Made by a program: the position numbers and the translations under genes | Notes under the pieces: model-generated | Told to the model about the DNA's origin: nothing | Database searches by the model: none | The model's input: the letters and a program-made list of their open reading frames with translations, nothing else | Source: a virus | DNA: 44,209 nt | Virus record (IMG/VR): IMGVR_UViG_3300031952_000034 | Location: 1-44,209 of that record | Strand: one strand, 5' to 3' | In this document: positions 1-7,096 of the stretch, in pieces | Layout: every line of letters begins with the position of its first letter | How positions within the stretch are numbered: position 1 is the stretch's first letter

Positions 1-181
1 CGGGCATTAGCGGCGACAACCTGATGTGGCAAGGCGAACGCCAACTCAGACGAGTAGTTGAAGCCTATCCGCTCGGTTCTTTGCGGAACTTGGAAACGGC
101 AACCCCCAAAACTCAGAGTTTAGGCTCAACGACGTTGTACAGCGTGGAAGACGTTATGGAGTATCAGAGGAACCTGACATG
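1..181 (+). CDS. C-terminal fragment of the virion protein completed at 43276-44085
   Basis: The reading frame is open from the first base and ends at a TGA that overlaps the next ATG. Its 59 or so residues match the C-terminus of the protein encoded at 43276-44085. They differ from it by one amino acid, Val versus Thr, in the stretch before EAYPLGSL; every other base change is synonymous. It is the same gene seen through the terminal redundancy, not a second gene. No family was recognised beyond its place in the tail module. Confidence 0.9.
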
Positions 182-306
182 ACAAAACCAACAATCACGT
201 ATGGAATCGGATTCCTAGACGACTGCAATAGCACGACTAACTGGGCCAAAACCGAAGTTGGATTATCCCCAACGACTCACACGATACTCAACGGCGACTA
301 CTTCGA
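1..306. repeat. Left copy of terminal redundancy
   Basis: This segment matches 43904-44209 base for base except for 11 substitutions, at positions 2, 21, 57, 58, 59, 104, 134, 135, 137, 173 and 179. All lie in the first 179 bases; the last 127 are identical. Genes read continuously across the join, so the window is one genome length plus an overlap. The copies are not identical, so they come either from two strains in a mixed population or from a slightly diverged terminal repeat. Confidence 0.93.
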
Positions 307-1081
307 CTTGACGGGAACATGCGACGATGCGGGCGACGAGTACATGTACGTCACGAGAGATTTGACTGCCCTGCCCCTTTCAACTACCATCCACCCTAAA
401 CTGTTGGTCAGGTGGAAGACAAGCGAAGCCGCAAACGGGCTTCAAGCCAAAATCAAAGTGTGGTATGTCGGGGGCGCAACGACCGAAACGGTTTTAGGGT
501 TCAACACGCAGTGGACGACGTCCACGGTCAACCTAACCACTGGCAAAGTTCTCCAGTACATCCGATTGTACGCTGATGACAACCCCAACACTCTTGCCGC
601 GGGAACCTTTCACGTGTACTACGACTTCGTCATGGTCTGCCAAGGCATCTTCACCTGGCCCTTCGTGTCAGGCGGCGTCGAACTTGAAGGATTCAACAAT
701 AACCAGTACCTCAAGATTCCAAGCAAAGTCGGAAACGCCACTCAATACCTTGGCGGAGACGACAGCACGATCAGGGTTTACGGCGACATCGACAGCACAG
801 GCGTTGACGCTGCAGGAGTTCCAGTGATTAACAGTGGATGGCACGGACGATGGACCGCACACGATGCAGAAGCGTTCTACCAGATTCTCCACTACGCCTT
901 TAGCGATCCGTGGGAGTGGTTCACGAGCGACGTTGCAAGCCTGAAAGTCACGTTGGACCGCATGAGGATTAGCCAAGCCAAAACAGACGAGAACCTGCTC
1001 AGTTACGATCTTCATATGCATGAGTACCGTTTGGGTTCTGCGAACGTGGAGACGAGTCTAGAAAGGTTCGGAATCACATGA
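179..1081 (+). CDS. Tail/baseplate protein with jelly-roll-like N-terminal domain
   Basis: 300 residues. The N-terminal half (about 1-155) has the aromatic and Asp/Thr-rich beta pattern of a carbohydrate-binding jelly roll: a DDCNSTTNW opening, then KLLVRWKT, and a closing FHVYYDFVMV strand. The C-terminal half carries PSKVGNATQYLGGDDSTIRV and ends in HEYRLGSANVETSLERFGI, which resembles phage baseplate or distal-tail proteins. It likely binds a glycan or structurally joins tail parts. The start overlaps the upstream stop (ATGA). In the right-hand copy of this locus the start codon is TTG instead of ATG. The function is inferred from pattern and from the tail-gene neighbours. Confidence 0.6.
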   Translation: MTKPTITYGIGFLDDCNSTTNWAKTEVGLSPTTHTILNGDYFDLTGTCDDAGDEYMYVTRDLTALPLSTTIHPKLLVRWKTSEAANGLQAKIKVWYVGGATTETVLGFNTQWTTSTVNLTTGKVLQYIRLYADDNPNTLAAGTFHVYYDFVMVCQGIFTWPFVSGGVELEGFNNNQYLKIPSKVGNATQYLGGDDSTIRVYGDIDSTGVDAAGVPVINSGWHGRWTAHDAEAFYQILHYAFSDPWEWFTSDVASLKVTLDRMRISQAKTDENLLSYDLHMHEYRLGSANVETSLERFGIT

Positions 1082-1269
1082 GCGTGAAACTTAGAGAAAT
1101 GGCTGCTCTTGACCCTGAGTGGGCAACGGATCTGAAAATGTTTTTCAGGCAGAACGGCATCTGCGAAACTGACTATCTTGCATGGACTTACGCGGAGTTC
1201 TTGCAGTTCTGCGAGGAATACATAAAGAAACTGGTAGGGGTTCTACAGAAACATGAGCATAAGATATGA
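1078..1269 (+). CDS. Small tail-module protein, unknown
   Basis: 63 residues, mostly predicted helical, with aromatic and acidic residues (AALDPEWATDL, YLAWTYAEFLQFCEEYIKK). It starts in an ATGA overlap with the gene before and overlaps the HK97-gp10-like gene after it by 17 bases, so the three genes are probably translationally coupled. No family was recognised. Position suggests a small tail-assembly or connector protein. Confidence 0.6.
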   Translation: MSVKLREMAALDPEWATDLKMFFRQNGICETDYLAWTYAEFLQFCEEYIKKLVGVLQKHEHKI

Positions 1270-1627
1270 TTTTAGTACAGCCAAAACTGACCTTGCAGTT
1301 CTACCCGAGAAGATGCTGGAGTTCGCGTTTGAGGTTCTGTTGCAACAGGCCGAACTTATGAAGGGTTTAGCGCAGATTTACGTGCCAGTTGACACTGGTT
1401 CTCTCCGTGACAGTATCCGCATTGAGAGAGGCGGCGAAGGCGAAGCATGGCGCAGAGTACGTGTACGGTCGGGCGGTTATGTGACCAATCCTAAGACTGG
1501 CAGACTTGTGAACTACGCTGCTATCGTTGAGGCTAAGTACCCGTATATGAGGCCAGCGTTCGATGAGGTTAAGGCCACGATTGCCGAAATGATTAAGGCG
1601 CGGGTTGTCGAAGGTGTCACTTCTTGA
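1253..1627 (+). CDS. HK97 gp10-like tail-completion protein
   Basis: 124 residues. It has the classic layout of the HK97-gp10 family: an N-terminal helix, the VPVDTGSLRDSIRI motif near residues 44-57, a basic beta strand (WRRVRVRSGG), YAAIVEAKYPYMRPAF near the end, and a short C-terminal helix. Members sit at the head-tail joint and complete or stop the tail. The motif match is strong and the length is normal for the family. The gene overlaps both neighbours. Confidence 0.8.
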   Translation: MSIRYDFSTAKTDLAVLPEKMLEFAFEVLLQQAELMKGLAQIYVPVDTGSLRDSIRIERGGEGEAWRRVRVRSGGYVTNPKTGRLVNYAAIVEAKYPYMRPAFDEVKATIAEMIKARVVEGVTS

Positions 1628-1923
1628 GCGAAGAAACCGTAGTTTTCAACCTTGAACTGAACGTTGAAAGGGCCCTAAGCAGCGCTAGACAACTGGAAAC
1701 GCTGTTGTTTCGCTCTCTTGGACTTATGAGGCGACTATGCGGAGACGAAAACGTTGATGCTGCAATCGCCAAATTTCAAAAACTCGTCATGACCATCAGG
1801 TTAGCTCACACGACCCTGATTTTGTTTGAAGCTGCCTCAGGTCCTATCGGGTGGGCAATGCTCGGCGTTTCTGCCATAGCCACGGCGTTGTCAGCCAGCG
1901 AGTTCATAGCGGAGATAAGTTAA
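1624..1923 (+). CDS. Small tail protein, possibly a reduced tape-measure-like remnant
   Basis: 99 residues, beginning with a TTG that overlaps the upstream TGA. The N-terminal part is helical (NVERALSSARQLETLLFRSL). The C-terminal part is a hydrophobic Gly/Ala/Ser segment (ASGPIGWAMLGVSAIATALSA) that could cross a membrane, like the hydrophobic segments of tape-measure proteins. It stands where a tape measure would be expected, between the gp10-like gene and the hub gene, but is far too short to be one for a long tail. Confidence 0.5.
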   Translation: MSEETVVFNLELNVERALSSARQLETLLFRSLGLMRRLCGDENVDAAIAKFQKLVMTIRLAHTTLILFEAASGPIGWAMLGVSAIATALSASEFIAEIS

Positions 1924-3555
1924 ATGACCATTCCAATCTACAAGATTGAAGTTTGGGAGCCAGGCGCGGGCAGTGCTTTGCACACGATAACAGCGGACGC
2001 ACTCAACATTCACACTAAAGAAGTCATAACTGATGATGTGGGCATTTTCAGTTTCACCTTGCCGACAAAACATGACGGAGGCTACACCTACACAGACATT
2101 GACCTTTTCGACTGGACAAAAATCTGGTTTGGCTATCAAGATTCTGGTGGTCTTGCCACTGACCCAACATTCATAGGCAGAATAAGTCAAATCTCCGCAC
2201 CTCTCAACAGCGAGACAGGGTATGTACGGACATTCACTGGTAAGTCAATCGGTGAAATCTTGAAGAGGCGACTGAAGCGACAGAAGAGATGGACAGCCAT
2301 TGACGCGCACGATATTGTTGATGAATTGGCTAACGATTTGGGTTTAGGACTTGGAGAAATACAGGCTGACGCTACAGATGTGACTTTGCAGGTTGACTGT
2401 GAAACCTATTTCGACGTTTTACGCAAGGTATCTGACTACTGGTACGATGCCGCAAATCAAGTGAAAAAGGACTTCTATGTGAACATTGACAACGAACTGG
2501 TTTGGCACACTAGACCCTTAAGGACTGCTGGCGTGGAAACCCTAGAATTGGGCAAAAACATTCTAGGTTACAATCTCACGCGACCACTTGACCCAGTGAA
2601 AAATACCTTCTACGTTTACGGAGAGCAGAGGAAAGAACCTACGGATGGCGACTTATGGACTGAGACTGGCGGGTCTTGGACTAGTGACGGAACCCTCTCA
2701 TGGCAAGCAGACGCAAAAATCGGATCGAACAGCAAGCAATCCACGATACCAACAGTTACAAACATGTATATTTGGCAAGGTTTTGGTACGCTCGACTGCA
2801 CTGGCCGCTTCAAAAACGATTTTGACACCCTACACATGTGGGTTAAAATCGTGGATAACCCCAACCCTGCTGGCGAACTTTCAATCTGCGTGGAACTGTC
2901 TGCCAATTCCGTCATCAATAAATACTATTACTACATCAATTCCGCGTCAAGACCAACAATGACGCAAGACGATGTTTGGTATGAATTCACCTTGCCATTG
3001 GGTCCTGACAGCGGACTCTGGAACGATATGGGAGCACCTTCATGGAGCAACATCACAAACATACGTTGGTACTGCCTCGGAGCCAACAACGGAACCATCA
3101 CTATCAGGATCGACGCGCTTTACTTTTATGGAAGACACTATTTAGCAACCGTTTCTGACCCTGGAAGCATAGCTAACTACGGAGCCAGACAGATGGAGTA
3201 TTTAGATACTAACCTGAAAAGTGACAGTGACTGTACCAAACGCGGCAACACGTTTCTGTACCAGTGCATAAACCCAGTCAAACGACTAGACCTATCTTGC
3301 CTTGGAAACACCAACATTCTCATAGGCGACAAGTTGAACATGAACCTTCCAGCGGAGGGCATAACCAGCCTGAACACTGACTGGTACGTTGTAAACGTTG
3401 AACATCGGAGAACCGATGAGGGTTTTCTAACTGGCGCGGTTCTAGTTGACACAACTGACGCTCGCACACCCGCACCCGTAAATATGCGCGATGGAGTACA
3501 GCAAAAGTTTAATGCTCAGAAGGAAATAGCAAGAGGTATCCAAGTGGTGAAATGA
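1924..3555 (+). CDS. Baseplate hub-like tail protein with an inserted carbohydrate-binding-like domain
   Basis: 543 residues. Residues 1-235 and about 405-543 look like one tail-hub protein of the gp37/gp27-like type: an IYKIEVW opening, IGRISQIS, GKSIGEILKRR, a central NITRPLDPVKNTFYVYGE-type strand, then GDKLNMNLPAEG and WYVVNVEHRRTDEGF at the end. Between about 235 and 400 is a separate jelly-roll-like insertion rich in Trp, Tyr and Asn, ending in TITIRIDALYFYGR, so the hub may display a sugar-binding domain. It starts just after the previous stop and overlaps the next gene (ATGA). The hub role is inferred. Confidence 0.65.
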   Translation: MTIPIYKIEVWEPGAGSALHTITADALNIHTKEVITDDVGIFSFTLPTKHDGGYTYTDIDLFDWTKIWFGYQDSGGLATDPTFIGRISQISAPLNSETGYVRTFTGKSIGEILKRRLKRQKRWTAIDAHDIVDELANDLGLGLGEIQADATDVTLQVDCETYFDVLRKVSDYWYDAANQVKKDFYVNIDNELVWHTRPLRTAGVETLELGKNILGYNLTRPLDPVKNTFYVYGEQRKEPTDGDLWTETGGSWTSDGTLSWQADAKIGSNSKQSTIPTVTNMYIWQGFGTLDCTGRFKNDFDTLHMWVKIVDNPNPAGELSICVELSANSVINKYYYYINSASRPTMTQDDVWYEFTLPLGPDSGLWNDMGAPSWSNITNIRWYCLGANNGTITIRIDALYFYGRHYLATVSDPGSIANYGARQMEYLDTNLKSDSDCTKRGNTFLYQCINPVKRLDLSCLGNTNILIGDKLNMNLPAEGITSLNTDWYVVNVEHRRTDEGFLTGAVLVDTTDARTPAPVNMRDGVQQKFNAQKEIARGIQVVK

Positions 3556-3725
3556 ACCGTCTGAAACTGTTATGCGCATTCCTTCTTGCCGTGGCTTTCC
3601 TATTCTACGGTTTGGGTCTGCTCTGCATCTACGACCTGAAAGTGCCTTTACTGTCTATTCCTTGCTTGGGCCTTGCCACGTTCCATTTTGTTCTCAGCGT
3701 GGACTTCCTAAAGAGAGCATCATAG
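3552..3725 (+). CDS. Small two-helix membrane protein, holin-like candidate
   Basis: 57 residues: MNRLKLLCAFLLAVAFLFYG opens a first hydrophobic helix (about 5-27), a short DLKVP turn follows, then a second helix (about 33-51) and a basic tail. It starts in an ATGA overlap with the hub gene and is the last rightward gene before the convergent early operon. Size, two helices and position at the end of the late genes fit a holin, but no archaeal holin family was recognised, so this is only a suggestion. Confidence 0.6.
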   Translation: MNRLKLLCAFLLAVAFLFYGLGLLCIYDLKVPLLSIPCLGLATFHFVLSVDFLKRAS

Positions 3726-3729
3726 GGCC

Positions 3730-3755
3730 CTACCCTTTTGTGACAAATAAGGTAG
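3730..3755. terminator. Putative bidirectional terminator between convergent gene blocks
   Basis: CTACCCTTTT and AAGGTAG form an imperfect inverted repeat between the ends of the rightward late genes and the leftward early operon. A T run lies on one strand and an A-rich stretch on the other. This is the only non-coding gap where the two blocks converge. Confidence 0.4.
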
Positions 3756-3759
3756 CCTT

Positions 3760-4515
3760 TCAGAGCGAGAAACACGTACCCACAACGGTCTTCGTTGAAG
3801 GCCCCCAGAATAAACGGGCTTCAATGAGAATTTCTGCTATAAGGCCTCTGAATTCAAGGGGCTTCCACGAGAAACAACGGGCTTGTACTGACATTTCCGT
3901 GTTGAAGGCCTCTGAAAAAACGGGCTTATGCAAAGGAACCATCTCACCCAAAACCATGCCAAACCGACCCTCAAGAATCGAGCGAACCCACTCAACAGTC
4001 CTCCCAGCCATAACCAGCAACTCATCAACATCAAACCCTTTCAACCTACCAGGATGAATAATAACGCTACGGCTCGTCCTCACAACACGAACACACCCAA
4101 CCCGAACACCCAACTTCTCCCAATTCGCAGGGCTACCCAACTTAACCCAATCCAAACGCCTCCGCTCACCCTCAACAACCAAAAACTTCACAGCATGATC
4201 CTCCAAAACAACACGCTCCAAACGCCCACCCTCACTCCTAGTGAGCAGCTTTGAACCGTAGGGAGTAAGCGTGTAGTATTTGATCAGACCGGGCGTTTGC
4301 AGTCTTAATGCGCCAATGTCTAAGAGCCTGTTTTTCCAATAGGATACGTTGCTTTTGCAGCATAAGCCCTTGCATGCGTCGCTCGCCGTGTTTCCCGCTC
4401 CGAGCCGCTTCAGAATTTCTAGGCCCATCGGCCCTAAGAGTTCAAATCTGCTTTTGAACTTTTGAACTCCCGATTTGCGACGCGGGAAACCAGAGCTTAT
4501 GAGGTGCTGAACCAA
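3760..4515 (-). CDS. Winged-helix DNA-binding protein, last gene of the leftward operon
   Basis: 251 residues from a TTG preceded by GGTG at suitable spacing. The N-terminal 95 residues read as a winged helix: LLGPMGLEILKRLGAG, then a CCKSNVSYWKNRLLDIGAL recognition region, then a wing with YYTLTPYGSKLL. The remainder (LEDHAVKFLVVEG, VRVGCVRVVRTSRSVIIHP, VDELLVMAGRTVEWV) resembles a ligand- or partner-binding domain often seen behind archaeal winged helices. It may be a regulator or a replication initiator. Its 3' third contains three hairpin-forming DNA repeats. The family is not firmly identified. Confidence 0.6.
   Translation of the reverse strand: MVQHLISSGFPRRKSGVQKFKSRFELLGPMGLEILKRLGAGNTASDACKGLCCKSNVSYWKNRLLDIGALRLQTPGLIKYYTLTPYGSKLLTRSEGGRLERVVLEDHAVKFLVVEGERRRLDWVKLGSPANWEKLGVRVGCVRVVRTSRSVIIHPGRLKGFDVDELLVMAGRTVEWVRSILEGRFGMVLGEMVPLHKPVFSEAFNTEMSVQARCFSWKPLEFRGLIAEILIEARLFWGPSTKTVVGTCFSL
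3797..3928. repeat. Three hairpin-forming direct repeats (iteron-like)
   Basis: Units at 3797-3822, 3840-3865 and 3904-3928 share the pattern AAGGCC(C/T)C followed by an A-rich spacer and GGGCTT. Each can fold on itself (AAG-CC against GGGCTT). An additional half unit, AACAACGGGCTT, lies at 3873-3884. They fall inside the 3' part of the winged-helix gene, and spacing is 43 and 64 bases start to start. Direct repeats beside a DNA-binding gene are typical of origins or operators. Confidence 0.5.
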
Positions 4516-4525
4516 AACAAGACAC

Positions 4526-4651
4526 CTATTTCTTGTGGCTTAGTCCTAAAGCCCTCGTATTGCAACGTCTGCACAGCTTTCGAATCGTGTTACCATGCCT
4601 AGGCAACGGTGCACCACAAAGTAGACAATGAAATTTAGTATCACGCACCAT
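4526..4651 (-). CDS. Zinc-ribbon microprotein
   Basis: About 41 residues starting MVRDTKFHCLLCG. Two pairs of cysteines (HCLLCG and LCRRCN), 20 residues apart, form a zinc ribbon, followed by a basic tail ending LSHKK. An in-frame GTG at 4714 would give 62 residues, but the ATG at 4651 directly follows the stop of a small overlapping ORF. It is probably a nucleic-acid-binding accessory protein. Confidence 0.55.
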   Translation of the reverse strand: MVRDTKFHCLLCGAPLPRHGNTIRKLCRRCNTRALGLSHKK

Positions 4652-4652
4652 T

Positions 4653-4724
4653 CTACGCCATCTCTTTCTGCTTGTAGTAGCTGCAGTTTCGGCTGGGCCT
4701 GTCCAGACAACCACAGCGAGGCAT
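4653..4724 (-). CDS. Cys-containing micro-ORF
   Basis: 23 residues (MPRCGCLDRPSRNCSYYKQK and on). The ATG shares its first base with the stop of the PP-loop gene (TGATG) and lies six bases behind a perfect GAGGTGA Shine-Dalgarno. It ends one base before the ATG of the next zinc-ribbon gene. The strong ribosome site supports translation; it could instead be a leader that couples the two genes. Confidence 0.4.
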   Translation of the reverse strand: MPRCGCLDRPSRNCSYYKQKEMA

Positions 4725-5446
4725 CAACCCCTCACCTCTTCGTTATCTTCAATTTCGCAGAATGAGCATGATGAAAGAAAAGTACACATTGACTTTTGGT
4801 CTTGAATGCCTTTTCTAAGAGCCTCTAAGGTACAATCATAAGGCAGAAACAATCGCGGGTATCTTCTGGTATTCTTTTCAAGTGTTTCCGCTTTAGCATA
4901 TAAGTCGGGATGGTTCTTTAGAAGGTTGAGCCAAGATTTCATAGGTTGATGTGGACAGAAGAAGCAACCGCTTTTCATTGGGAGGGGCAACCCAGCTTTC
5001 GCGATTATAGTTTTGCATCCTTCACGGTCAATGCCTAATTCAATTAGTGGAGCTTCAAAACCGCAATTATGTTCGGCTCTCTTCTCTTCTCCCTTACAGT
5101 AACCGATTAAGGAGACTATGTTTTCGTTTGGATAGTTCTGTAGCAAAAACTTCTTTATCACTCGTATTTTGAACTTGTCCGTACAACTGCGATACATTCT
5201 GAAAGGAATCAACTTGTCATTCCAATACTGATTAAAGAGGTCTGGACCCTCTCGTTTGGCTATGGCAAGTTTGATTTTGTGCTTTTCACAGAATGGTTTT
5301 ATCGTTTTCTCCAGATAATCATAAGTTTCAGGTTGTTCTCCTCCCGTATCCGCAAAGATGGCAAAATCAAAATCCACTTTACCCTGAGCCTTCAAAACAA
5401 GCAATGCTGTACTATTGACTCCCGCACCTAATGATAAGACTTTCAC
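4724..5446 (-). CDS. PP-loop (PAPS reductase/ATP-pyrophosphatase family) protein
   Basis: 240 residues from a GTG. The N-terminal SLGAGVNSTALLVL is the PP-loop that binds ATP. FADTGGEQPETYDYL and later RSCTDKFKIRVIKKFL are the usual second and third motifs of the phosphoadenosine-phosphosulfate-reductase superfamily. A cysteine cluster (KSGCFFCPHQPMKSW, then CTFLSSCSFC at the end) may bind a metal or Fe-S cluster. Viral members often take part in sulfur-based or other nucleic-acid modification rather than sulfate reduction. It lies next to a deoxyribosyltransferase-like gene, which favours a nucleotide-modification role; the exact reaction cannot be told. Confidence 0.8.
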   Translation of the reverse strand: MKVLSLGAGVNSTALLVLKAQGKVDFDFAIFADTGGEQPETYDYLEKTIKPFCEKHKIKLAIAKREGPDLFNQYWNDKLIPFRMYRSCTDKFKIRVIKKFLLQNYPNENIVSLIGYCKGEEKRAEHNCGFEAPLIELGIDREGCKTIIAKAGLPLPMKSGCFFCPHQPMKSWLNLLKNHPDLYAKAETLEKNTRRYPRLFLPYDCTLEALRKGIQDQKSMCTFLSSCSFCEIEDNEEVRG

Positions 5447-5493
5447 TGTTTAGGCCTCGTTTTTGGTTGCCCACATGCCAACCCAGAAATCAT
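5443..5493 (-). CDS. Overlapping 16-residue micro-ORF
   Basis: MISGLACGQPKTRPKQ. It begins in an ATGA overlap with the gene upstream and ends in a TGA overlapping the GTG of the PP-loop gene, so it exactly fills the 43-base gap. That fit suggests it is translated to carry ribosomes across the gap; a function of the peptide itself is doubtful. Confidence 0.35.
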   Translation of the reverse strand: MISGLACGQPKTRPKQ

Positions 5494-5837
5494 GTCCGTT
5501 CAACCTCTCCTATACTACGAAAGATTTTCAGTCCTAGTTTCTTGGCAAGTTCAAGTTCCATATCAGCGCCCTTGCTGGAACCAATGAAAAAGATGGCTTC
5601 AGCCCAATGAGTCAAAAACGTATTGTCTTCTTCATACCACCAGTCTCCATAGTCTCGCTTGCGGGAATAATGCGTGTGGATGTAATGGCTAAGGTGCGGA
5701 ACAAAAACGAAATGTCCCCGTTCTATCAGTCTATTCGCAACTTCAATCGCTTTGTCAACGTTTGTTTGGGCTACCTTCGCAGCTTCGTGTAATGAACAAT
5801 TCTGAGGACAATAAGGTCCAGCAATGTAGATTCTCAT
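5490..5837 (-). CDS. DUF4406 / nucleoside 2-deoxyribosyltransferase-like protein
   Basis: 115 residues. It opens with MRIYIAGPY, the signature of the deoxyribosyltransferase fold, continues with ANRLIERGHFVFVPHLSHYI, and has the catalytic-type region FFIGSSKGADMELELAKKLG near residues 84-103. Length is typical for DUF4406 proteins of viruses. Family members act on nucleosides or nucleotides. Here it neighbours a PP-loop enzyme and, farther along, a DNA-methylase-like gene. It overlaps both neighbours by the ATGA pattern. Confidence 0.8.
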   Translation of the reverse strand: MRIYIAGPYCPQNCSLHEAAKVAQTNVDKAIEVANRLIERGHFVFVPHLSHYIHTHYSRKRDYGDWWYEEDNTFLTHWAEAIFFIGSSKGADMELELAKKLGLKIFRSIGEVERT

Positions 5838-5956
5838 TTCTGTGTATCCTTCTTTGCATGTTTATACCCATGTATGAAGAACTCTTTCAGCAACGGCTTG
5901 ACGGTTTTCACGAACCATTCAGCGTGGTCTTCAGCCAACTTTTCAGCTTCACTCAC
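5834..5956 (-). CDS. Small helical protein, unknown
   Basis: 40 residues from GTG (MSEAEKLAEDHAEWFVKTVK and on, ending KHAKKDTQK). The GTG follows GGAGACGAAACC, the recurrent junction sequence of this operon. An in-frame ATG six codons upstream is possible. The protein is predicted to be one amphipathic helix; no family recognised. Confidence 0.55.
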   Translation of the reverse strand: MSEAEKLAEDHAEWFVKTVKPLLKEFFIHGYKHAKKDTQK

Positions 5957-6066
5957 GGTTTCGTCTCCTTCCATCTTTGATAATTACATTTACGGTTACT
6001 ACAATACCAAACATCGCCAAGACCCTTCATAACAGAACCACACTTCGGACATCTAGGAAACTTCAT
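5953..6066 (-). CDS. Zinc-ribbon microprotein
   Basis: 37 residues, MKFPRCPKCGSVMKGLGDVW then YCSNRKCNYQRW. CPKCG and CSNRKC form a zinc ribbon. It starts in ATGA overlap and ends in KETKP, the terminal motif created by the next gene's ribosome site. Confidence 0.65.
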   Translation of the reverse strand: MKFPRCPKCGSVMKGLGDVWYCSNRKCNYQRWKETKP

Positions 6067-6188
6067 GGTTTCGCTTCCCTCTCATAGGATTCTCTAACCT
6101 TGTCCTGATAGTGGAAAGTACACAAGGATTCTGTTGTGCTGAACCATACAGCCTTTTCTTTGCAACCTTTTACGTCACATTTCTTCAT
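6063..6188 (-). CDS. Zinc-finger microprotein
   Basis: 41 residues. KKCDVKGCKEKAVWF and LCTFHYQDK supply C-x4-C and C-x2-H pairs, resembling the small zinc fingers common in phage and archaeal virus genomes. It ends EREAKP over the next gene's ribosome site and is linked on both sides by ATGA. Confidence 0.65.
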   Translation of the reverse strand: MKKCDVKGCKEKAVWFSTTESLCTFHYQDKVRESYEREAKP

Positions 6189-6508
6189 GGTTTCGCCTTC
6201 TCCTTTCCGTCCACACCCAAAACGTCATTCAGAATGGCCTTTATGTTCTGGCGGTCTCGCTTTTGGTCTCCTAAGTAATAACCACAAGAATGAATGTAGT
6301 TCAATAGCCGATTTTCTAAGTCTTTACGGATTTGTTTTGTAGCTTCATCCAACAAAGCAGTGACATCATCAACCGTAATCCATGTTTCACGTTTGTCTTT
6401 TTCATAGATGAATTCCCGTGAGGTGTACCTTGATTTTTGGTAGAGGATTTTTTCTAATTCATTGATAGTTTTGGCTTTTTCTTGGATTTTCTGGTTCAAC
6501 CCACTCAT
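6185..6508 (-). CDS. Early-operon paralog A: shared-termini helical protein
   Basis: 107 residues from the ATG at 6508, which overlaps the stop before it; an ATG seven codons upstream is less likely. The N-terminus (MSGLNQKIQEKAKTINELEK) and C-terminus (LGVDGKEKAKP) match those of the genes at 7093-7503 and 8663-9091. The centre differs but keeps a related TWITVDDVTALLDEATKQI strand-helix. Predicted largely coiled-coil. Function unknown. Confidence 0.65.
   Translation of the reverse strand: MSGLNQKIQEKAKTINELEKILYQKSRYTSREFIYEKDKRETWITVDDVTALLDEATKQIRKDLENRLLNYIHSCGYYLGDQKRDRQNIKAILNDVLGVDGKEKAKP
6186..6223 (-). repeat. Gene-junction repeat, copy 1
   Basis: On the minus strand this reads GGAGAAGGCGAAACC followed by ATGA, preceded by GGNGTGGACGGAAA. 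It encodes the last residues of one protein (DGKEKAKP) while also providing the Shine-Dalgarno and start of the next. Close copies are at 7094-7131 and 8664-8701, and shorter versions lie at most other junctions of the operon. Confidence 0.7.
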
Positions 6509-6597
6509 TGCTTCTTGCTCCTTGCCCACAAGTTGAAAAGGTCACTAACACTCATGCCAAGCAGAAAGCCTATCATCAATATGCCTAACTCATTCAT
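6505..6597 (-). CDS. Single-helix membrane microprotein
   Basis: 30 residues: MNELGILMIGFLLGMSVSDL then FNLWARSKKQ. One hydrophobic helix followed by a basic end suggests an N-out, C-in inner-membrane peptide. It overlaps both neighbours by ATGA. Confidence 0.55.
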   Translation of the reverse strand: MNELGILMIGFLLGMSVSDLFNLWARSKKQ

Positions 6598-6929
6598 TTG
6601 AGCAATTCCTCAAACCTTTCTCCAAATTCATCAATAACTTCAGATGAAACTCCGCGCCATGCTTTCTGTTCTAACCATTTCCAAAATTCTCGGAGTTTCT
6701 GTTTTAGCAAGCCACGCTCCCTCTCCAGTTTTTTAATGTCTTCTTTCAAATAGCCAACTTGTTTCTGGAAAGCTTCTTGTTGTTTCGCCAATTCATTTTC
6801 TTTGTCTCGCTGTGCAACCGAAACCAAAATCCACTTCTCGTTATTTCTATCATCGACTAGCTTCGTTTCCATCCACTCTTTGCCCAATTCATAGAATGTT
6901 TTGGTTTTCTCTTTCAAACCTTCAGTCAT
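6594..6929 (-). CDS. Early-operon paralog B: coiled-coil protein
   Basis: 111 residues from ATG 6929 (MTEGLKEKTKTFYELGKEW). The start matches paralog A and C beginnings. KWILVSVAQRDKENELAKQQ resembles the FIEVSVAQQEIDD stretch of the gene at 7093. A long coiled coil follows (about 55-85). A longer reading frame to 7022 exists but would overlap a better zinc-protein gene. Function unknown. Confidence 0.65.
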   Translation of the reverse strand: MTEGLKEKTKTFYELGKEWMETKLVDDRNNEKWILVSVAQRDKENELAKQQEAFQKQVGYLKEDIKKLERERGLLKQKLREFWKWLEQKAWRGVSSEVIDEFGERFEELLK

Positions 6930-7096
6930 GGTTCCGCTTCCTTCTTTCTCCATATTGAACCAGTAAATGTATGACCATCTTCGCCCCATTTTTTCGGATG
7001 CTGAAAATGATATAGACAGCAAGGCATGAATCCACGCATTTTATAGAATGGCCTGAAACAATTGCTGTATCCGCAAAATTCAAATTTGACTCTCAT
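6926..7096 (-). CDS. Cys/His-rich microprotein
   Basis: 56 residues: MRVKFEFCGYSNCFRPFYK, then FMPCCLYHFQHP and a basic end KKEAEP. C-x4-C and CC-x2-H suggest one zinc site. ATGA overlaps on both sides; the start follows GGAGAAGGCGAAACC. Confidence 0.6.
   Translation of the reverse strand: MRVKFEFCGYSNCFRPFYKMRGFMPCCLYHFQHPKKWGEDGHTFTGSIWRKKEAEP

Noticed and set aside
3572-4057. Open frame of 161 codons on the plus strand
   Set aside because: It begins inside the small membrane-protein gene and runs antisense through the winged-helix gene; its composition is a shadow of these genes.
6930-7022. N-terminal extension of the paralog B gene
   Set aside because: The extension overlaps a Cys/His-rich gene with better start context, and the paralogs all begin at the internal ATG.
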